DNA of 8,757 bases from JAKAXG01 sp035702985 (lineage in GTDB: Bacteria > Actinomycetota > Acidimicrobiia > Acidimicrobiales > Palsa-688). Shown one piece after another: positions 4,655-8,757 of the stretch. How positions within the stretch are numbered: the stretch's first letter is position 1; each line of letters opens with the position of its first letter. The notes under the pieces are model-generated. The model saw only the letters and a program-made list of their open reading frames with translations. It searched no databases and was not told the DNA's origin. Location: NCBI GenBank assembly GCA_035702985.1, contig DASSZD010000107.1:1-8757 (forward strand). The letters are read 5' to 3'. Both the position numbers and the translations under genes were made by a program.

Positions 4655-5638
4655 GTGGCCTTTCCCGATGTGAGAATGCGCCGGCTGCGCCGTCACCCCC
4701 GGCTCCGGGACATGGTGGCCGAGACCACGCTCCGGCCCTCCGACCTGATCGCCCCGCTGTTCGTGCGGGAGGGGATCGACAGCCCCCAGCCCATCGCATC
4801 GCTGCCGGGGGTGGTCCAGCACACGGTGGAAAGCCTGGTGAAGGAGGCCCGCCGGCTGTGCTCGCTCGGGGTCCCGGCCCTGGTGCTGTTCGGCGTGCCG
4901 GAACGCAAGGATCCCACCGGCAGCGGCGCGTCCGATCCGGACGGGATCGTCCAGATGGCGCTGGGCCGCCTGGCCGACGAGCTGCAAGGTGAGATGGTGC
5001 TCATCGCCGACCTGTGCCTGGACGAGTACACCGACCATGGCCACTGCGGGATCCTCGACTCCCGGGGCGAGGTGGACAACGACCTGACCCTAGACCGTTA
5101 CCGGGCGGTGGCCCAGGCCCAGGCCCGGGCCGGGGCGGACGTGGTGGCCCCGTCAGGGATGATGGACGGCCAAGTGGCCGCCATTCGCGCCGCGCTCGAC
5201 CAGGGCGGGTTCAGCGACGTGTCCATCCTGGCCTACGCCGCCAAGTACGCCTCGGCCCTGTACGGCCCGTTCCGCGACGCCGTGGACGTGTGCATCGCCG
5301 GCGGGGGCGACCGCAAGAGCTACCAGCAGGACCCCCGTAACGTCCGGGAGGCCCTGAGGGAGATCGACCTGGACGTGGCGGAGGGTGCCGATCTGGTGAT
5401 GGTGAAGCCGGCGCTGGCCTACCTGGACGTGATCGCCGCGGCCCGGGCCCGGGTGGACGTGCCCGTGGCCGCGTACCACGTCAGCGGCGAGTACTCGATG
5501 ATCAAGGCGGCCGCAGAGCGGGGCTGGATCGACGGGGCCGCCGTCGGTCTCGAGCACACCGTGGCCATCAAGCGGGCCGGGGCCGACCTGATCCTCACCT
5601 ACCTGGCCGCCGAGTTGGCGGAGCTGCTCAATGCTTGA
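4655..5638 (+). CDS. hemB: Delta-aminolevulinic acid dehydratase (porphobilinogen synthase)
   Basis: A 327-residue cytosolic TIM-barrel enzyme that condenses two 5-aminolevulinates to porphobilinogen. Both Schiff-base lysines are present: K197 in AYAAKYASALYGPFRDA and K251 in VMVKPALAYLD. The flexible-lid segment is GGGDRKSYQQDP (216-227). The metal-site loop, DLCLDEYTDHGHCG (119-132), has Cys at 121 and 131 but Asp at 123, where the classical zinc enzymes have Cys. The N-terminus (FPDVRMRRLRRHPRL) matches family starts, supporting GTG 4655. ATG 4676 is a shorter alternative. The stop overlaps the hemL start by 8 bp. It is separated from hemC and cobA-hemD by an unrelated block. Confidence 0.96.
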   Translation: MAFPDVRMRRLRRHPRLRDMVAETTLRPSDLIAPLFVREGIDSPQPIASLPGVVQHTVESLVKEARRLCSLGVPALVLFGVPERKDPTGSGASDPDGIVQMALGRLADELQGEMVLIADLCLDEYTDHGHCGILDSRGEVDNDLTLDRYRAVAQAQARAGADVVAPSGMMDGQVAAIRAALDQGGFSDVSILAYAAKYASALYGPFRDAVDVCIAGGGDRKSYQQDPRNVREALREIDLDVAEGADLVMVKPALAYLDVIAAARARVDVPVAAYHVSGEYSMIKAAAERGWIDGAAVGLEHTVAIKRAGADLILTYLAAELAELLNA

Positions 5639-6899
5639 CCAGGGCCGCTCCGAGCAGCTGTTCGCCCGGGCCCAGACCTTCATACCGGGCGGGGTCAACT
5701 CCCCGGTGCGGGCCTTCCGGTCGGTCGGAGGCACCCCGTACTTCGTGGACAGGGGCGCCGGGGCCCATGTGTGGGACGTGGACGGCAACTGCTACGTCGA
5801 CTACGTCCAGTCCTACGGAGCGTCGATACTCGGCCACGCCGACCCCAGGGTGGTGGAGGCCATACGGGCCGCAGCCGGGTCGGGCACGTCCTTCGGTGCC
5901 CCGACGGAGCGGGAGGTCGTGCTGGCCGAGGTCATCGCCGAGCGGGTCCCCGGATGCGACGAGGTGCGCCTGGTGAGCAGCGGCACCGAGGCCGCCATGT
6001 CGGCGGTACGCCTAGCCCGGGGGGCGACCGGCCGGGACCGGGTGGTGCTCTTCTCGGGTTGCTACCACGGTCACAGCGACGGGCTCCTGGCCGGGGGCGG
6101 CAGCGGGGTGGCCACCCTCGGCCTGCCAGCCTCGGCGGGGGTCACCCGTGCCGCGGTGGCCGACACCCTGGTGGTCCCCTACAACCAGGTGCCGGAGCTG
6201 TCGGACGACGTGGCCTGCGTGATCGTCGAGCCGGTCGCCGCCAACATGGGTCTGGTGCCCCCGCAGCCCGGTTTCCTGGAGGGGCTGCGCGCCGAATGCG
6301 ACCGGGTCGGGGCGCTCCTGATATTCGACGAGGTCATCACCGGCTTCCGCCTGGCCTACGGCGGGGCGGTCGAGGTGTTCGGGGTCCGACCCGACCTGTG
6401 GTGTTTCGGGAAGGTGATCGGCGGGGGCCTGCCCCTCGCTGCGTTCGGAGGCCGGCGGGACGTGATGGAGCAGCTGGCGCCGGTCGGACCGGTGTACCAG
6501 GCCGGCACCCTCGCAGGGAACCCCCTGGCCACCGCGGCCGGACTGGCGGTGCTGGCCGAGCTGGACCGCTCCGCTTACACCGAGCTGTCGACCCGGGTCG
6601 GGAGGCTGGCCGCCGGCCTGTCCGGCGTGCTCGGTCCCGGGGTGCAGGTGCCGGTGGCCGGCCCTCTGGTCGGCTTCTTCTTCTCCGACTCCCCGGTGGC
6701 CGACTACGAGGGCTCGGTCCGCTCGGCCGGGACGGGCCTGTATCCCGGGGTCATGCACGGTCTGCTCGAGCGGGGCGTGGCCATCGCCCCCGGCGCCTAT
6801 GAGGTGATGTTCCCCAGCCTGGCCCACACCGACGAGGACTTCGAGCGCACCGTGGAGGCGTTCGCCCGGGCGTACGCCTCCGCCGCCGTCGCCAGCTGA
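5631..6899 (+). CDS. hemL: Glutamate-1-semialdehyde 2,1-aminomutase
   Basis: A 422-residue PLP enzyme (class-III aminotransferase fold) that converts glutamate-1-semialdehyde to 5-aminolevulinate in the C5 pathway, feeding HemB. The N-terminus IPGGVNSPVRAF (18-29) is diagnostic. SSGTEAAMSA (116-125) binds the cofactor phosphate, and YHGHSD (145-150) is near the cofactor ring. DEVITGFR (233-240) carries the Asp that contacts the pyridine nitrogen, and K261 in CFGKVIGGGLP is the Schiff-base lysine. GTLAGNPLA (292-300) is the conserved Thr loop. Length is normal. The ATG at 5631 overlaps the end of hemB by 8 bp and has GGAG (5620-5623) 7 nt upstream, indicating a hemB-hemL operon with coupled translation. 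HemA is not in the window. Confidence 0.97.
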   Translation: MLDQGRSEQLFARAQTFIPGGVNSPVRAFRSVGGTPYFVDRGAGAHVWDVDGNCYVDYVQSYGASILGHADPRVVEAIRAAAGSGTSFGAPTEREVVLAEVIAERVPGCDEVRLVSSGTEAAMSAVRLARGATGRDRVVLFSGCYHGHSDGLLAGGGSGVATLGLPASAGVTRAAVADTLVVPYNQVPELSDDVACVIVEPVAANMGLVPPQPGFLEGLRAECDRVGALLIFDEVITGFRLAYGGAVEVFGVRPDLWCFGKVIGGGLPLAAFGGRRDVMEQLAPVGPVYQAGTLAGNPLATAAGLAVLAELDRSAYTELSTRVGRLAAGLSGVLGPGVQVPVAGPLVGFFFSDSPVADYEGSVRSAGTGLYPGVMHGLLERGVAIAPGAYEVMFPSLAHTDEDFERTVEAFARAYASAAVAS

Positions 6900-6926
6900 C
6901 CCCTCCGCCGTGGGCCGGCGCCGGAT

Positions 6927-6950
6927 GCCACCGCCAGAGCCGGCGGTGGC
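6927..6950. terminator. Hairpin between convergent hemL and menJ-like genes, likely bidirectional terminator
   Basis: GCCACCGCC (6927-6935) and GGCGGTGGC (6942-6950) form a perfect 9-bp stem with a 6-nt loop. It sits in the 90-bp gap where two genes end facing each other. No T-run flanks it on either strand, which is usual for terminators in very GC-rich actinobacteria. Confidence 0.6.
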
Positions 6951-6989
6951 CGCTGTGACCGGATGCCGGCGAGGGGCGCCGGCGGACCG

Positions 6990-8267
6990 CTACGCCGCTT
7001 CGGGGACCAGGCGGGACAGCTTGACCAGGGCCCGGTAGGCCGCCTCGGCCGGGCCGAGCTCGTCGGGGCGCAGGATGTTGGCCATGATCCGCAACACCCA
7101 CTCCATCAGGCTGCGGCTGCGCATACCGGTGGTCACCAGCACCTTCATCAGCTCGGGGTGGCCGATGACCCGCACGAAGGCCCGGGCCACCCGGTAGTAC
7201 AGGGCGTACTCGTCCTGGAGCCGCTGCTCGTAGGTGGACAGCGCCATACCGTCGCCCGAGGACAGGGCCAGGTCCACCGCCTCGGCGGCGAAACGACCCG
7301 ACTCGTAGGCGTAGGCGATGCCCTCCCCGTTGAACGGGTTGATGGTCCCACCGGCGTCGCCCACCACCAGCCAGGTGGGCCCGGAGTGGGGACCCACCGA
7401 CAGGCCCATGGGCAGCCGGCCCCCGGTCGCCGGCCCGCAGGCCGTCTCCGGCCGGATGTCCCATGACGCCGGGGCGTACTCGGCGAAGCTCTGAAGCAGG
7501 TGGGTGGTGTTGACGGCTTTCCACTGGTTGAAGGTGGACAACAGACCGACTCCCACGTTGATCCGCCCGTCGCCGACCGGGAAAATCCACCCGTAGCCGG
7601 GCAGGACGTTGCCGGCCTTGTCGCGGATGTCGAGCCAGCTGTCGATCCACGGCTCGTCGTGGCGGGGGGAGGCCCAGTAGCCGCGGATGGCCATGCCCAG
7701 CGGGTAGGCCCGGTTGCGGCTGGTGCCCAGCACCCGACCGAAGCGGGAGTTGGCCCCGTCGGCTACCACCGTGTAGCGGGCCCGCACCTCCACCGGGGTG
7801 GCGTCGCCGTCCTTGGCCTTGACCCGGGCCCCGGTGACCAGGCCACCCTCGGTGAGGGGCTCCACCGCCTCGGTACCGTCCCACACGGTGGCGCCGGCCT
7901 TGACCGCCCGCTCGGCCACCAGGGCGTCCAGATCCTTGCGGGTTATGACGTACCCGTACCCGGGCAGGGTGGGGTGCCCCGGCCAGGTCAACTCCAGGGT
8001 CCGGCCGAAGCCGTGCGAGCGCAAACCCGAGTAGCGGTGGCCGGCCCCGGCCAGCTCCTCGGCCAAGCCCATGTCCTCGAGCTGGCGGACCGAGCGCGGG
8101 GTCAGGCCGTCTCCGCAGGTCTTCTCCCGGGGGTAGGTCTTCTTCTCCACCAGGACCACGTCGTGACCGGCGCTGGCCAGCCAGTACGCGCAGGCCGACC
8201 CCGAGGGACCGCCGCCGACCACCAGGACATCACATGTACGCGGCGCCACCGGACTCGGGTCTCGCAT
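6990..8267 (-). CDS. menJ: Geranylgeranyl reductase family flavoprotein, probable menaquinone reductase
   Basis: A 425-residue FAD-dependent reductase of the GGR superfamily. Near the N-terminus, DVLVVGGGPSGSACAYWLA (13-31) is the Rossmann FAD motif, and EKKTYPREKTCGDGLTPRS (41-59) is the family's Cys-Gly loop at the active site. VVADGANSRFGR (167-178) is the DG motif. VVGDAGGTINPFNGEGIAYA (301-320) is the second FAD ribityl/phosphate motif. In actinobacteria such proteins saturate one isoprene unit of menaquinone (MenJ) or archaeal-type lipids. Divergence from nuoA favours the respiratory quinone role here. The ATG at 8267 is chosen because it places the Rossmann motif at residue 18. The open frame runs farther upstream only through repeat DNA. 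There is no Shine-Dalgarno; a -10-like TATCGT lies 8 nt upstream. The family is secure; the substrate is inferred. Confidence 0.88.
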   Translation of the reverse strand: MRDPSPVAPRTCDVLVVGGGPSGSACAYWLASAGHDVVLVEKKTYPREKTCGDGLTPRSVRQLEDMGLAEELAGAGHRYSGLRSHGFGRTLELTWPGHPTLPGYGYVITRKDLDALVAERAVKAGATVWDGTEAVEPLTEGGLVTGARVKAKDGDATPVEVRARYTVVADGANSRFGRVLGTSRNRAYPLGMAIRGYWASPRHDEPWIDSWLDIRDKAGNVLPGYGWIFPVGDGRINVGVGLLSTFNQWKAVNTTHLLQSFAEYAPASWDIRPETACGPATGGRLPMGLSVGPHSGPTWLVVGDAGGTINPFNGEGIAYAYESGRFAAEAVDLALSSGDGMALSTYEQRLQDEYALYYRVARAFVRVIGHPELMKVLVTTGMRSRSLMEWVLRIMANILRPDELGPAEAAYRALVKLSRLVPEAA

Positions 8268-8275
8268 GGTTGTCG

Positions 8276-8281
8276 ACGATA
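8276..8281 (-). promoter_or_regulatory. Candidate -10 box of a (near-)leaderless menJ transcript
   Basis: TATCGT on the minus strand ends 8 nt before the ATG at 8267. No Shine-Dalgarno precedes the ATG and the -35 region is poor (AAGGAG at 17-bp spacing), so this rests on the -10 and its position only. Confidence 0.38.
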
Positions 8282-8350
8282 CCGGACCTGCCGGACTACT
8301 CCTTCTGCGCCGACTCTTCGACGACGGCCCGGCTGACGCCTGCGCCGTAA

Positions 8351-8418
8351 CCCGGCCACGGCCGCCGGGCCACGGCCATCGCCACCCGGCCACGGCCGCC
8401 GGGCCACGGCCATCGCCA
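8351..8418. repeat. Perfect 34-bp tandem duplication
   Basis: Two identical 34-bp units occupy 8351-8384 and 8385-8418, followed by CCCG as the start of a third. Each unit contains GGCCACGGCC and GGGCCACGGCC sub-motifs. The unit is not a multiple of three, consistent with non-coding DNA. Confidence 0.9.
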
Positions 8419-8516
8419 CCCGCACGCGGCGACCGCCACCCCGCCCGCCCCCACTCGGCCGCCGCGGCCCAGCGGGGACCGCCCACTCGACTGGCGGGCA
8501 TCATCCCCCTGGGCGG

Positions 8517-8522
8517 TAGCAT
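8517..8522 (+). promoter_or_regulatory. Candidate -10 box of a leaderless nuoA transcript
   Basis: TAGCAT lies 7 nt before the GTG at 8530, so transcription would start at or beside the start codon. No Shine-Dalgarno is present at usual spacing, and no convincing -35 was found. Confidence 0.42.
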
Positions 8523-8529
8523 CCGAGCC

Positions 8530-8757
8530 GTGGAGCAGTATCTGCCAATTCTCCTCCTGCTCGTGGTGGTGGTGCTGTTCGCCGGCGGGTCGGCCGCGGC
8601 GTCCCGGCTGCTCGGTCCGAAGCGGCCCACCGCCGCCAAGGAAGGTCCCTACGAGTCGGGGATCGCCCCCCGCTACCGGGTGGCGTCCCGCTTCCCGGTG
8701 CGCTTCTACCTGGTGGCGATGATCTTCATCATCTTCGACATCGAGGTGATCTTCCTC
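8530..8757 (+). CDS. nuoA: NADH-quinone oxidoreductase subunit A, 5' part only
   Basis: The first 76 residues of a small membrane subunit of respiratory complex I, running off the window end. MEQYLP is followed by a hydrophobic helix (about 5-25). A cytoplasmic loop has LLGPKRPTAAKEGPYESGI (27-45), and the next helix region is RFPVRFYLVAMIFIIFDIEV (54-73), a NuoA/ND3 signature with FDIEV. The conserved loop YECG is YESG here, with Ser in place of Cys. GTG at 8530 is the only sensible start; it gives the standard short N-terminus. It is probably the first gene of a nuo operon, divergent from the menaquinone-reductase-like gene. Confidence 0.95.
   Translation, partial: MEQYLPILLLLVVVVLFAGGSAAASRLLGPKRPTAAKEGPYESGIAPRYRVASRFPVRFYLVAMIFIIFDIEVIFL

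Larger units (their letters stand above)
8268..8529. other. Divergent intergenic region between menJ-like gene and nuoA
   Basis: This 262-bp stretch contains no credible gene. It holds a -10-like box at each end and a perfect 34-bp duplication in the middle (8351-8418). The rest is GC-rich sequence in which nothing further was recognised. Confidence 0.65.

Noticed and set aside
7500..8336. Plus-strand 278-residue frame opposite the menJ-like gene
   Set aside because: Composition is typical of an antisense shadow; the minus strand carries clear FAD motifs throughout.

Overview
The window looks like chromosomal DNA from a high-GC actinobacterium. The evidence is the strongly G/C-biased third codon positions, a CobA-HemD fusion next to HemC, a deazaflavin (F420)-type oxidoreductase, a MenJ-like menaquinone reductase divergent from nuoA, and several start codons that look leaderless. 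An Acidimicrobiia-type lineage would fit, but that is a guess. No mobile element, tRNA, rRNA or CRISPR array was seen.

Layout. (1) 1-1991, + strand: the 3' part of hemC overlaps a fused uroporphyrinogen-III methyltransferase/synthase gene by 4 bp. (2) 1980-4531: a non-heme block. It holds a small deazaflavin-dependent oxidoreductase gene (-), a divergent TetR-family regulator (+), a repeat-bearing spacer of about 230 bp, and an hsp20-merR (HspR-like) pair (-). (3) 4655-6899, + strand: hemB and hemL, overlapping by 8 bp, so the tetrapyrrole genes resume. (4) 6990-8267, - strand: a geranylgeranyl-reductase-family flavoprotein, probably the menaquinone reductase MenJ, convergent with hemL. (5) 8530 to the end, + strand: the start of nuoA, presumably the first gene of a complex I operon.

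How the genes fit together. HemL makes 5-aminolevulinate, HemB condenses it to porphobilinogen, HemC polymerises that, and the HemD half closes uroporphyrinogen III. The CobA half diverts this to precorrin-2 for siroheme or cobalamin. The right end is respiratory: MenJ tunes the menaquinone used by the NADH dehydrogenase that starts with NuoA. The central block splits the heme genes in two.

No obviously new multi-gene system is visible. The most interesting signals are regulatory. A four-half-site nested operator is centred exactly on a good sigma70-type promoter between the oxidoreductase and tetR genes. A heptamer repeat array lies just inside that transcript. A 26-bp dyad sits between hsp20 and hemB and may link heat-shock control to heme synthesis. 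A recurring TANNNT box lies 6-8 nt before start codons that lack a Shine-Dalgarno sequence.
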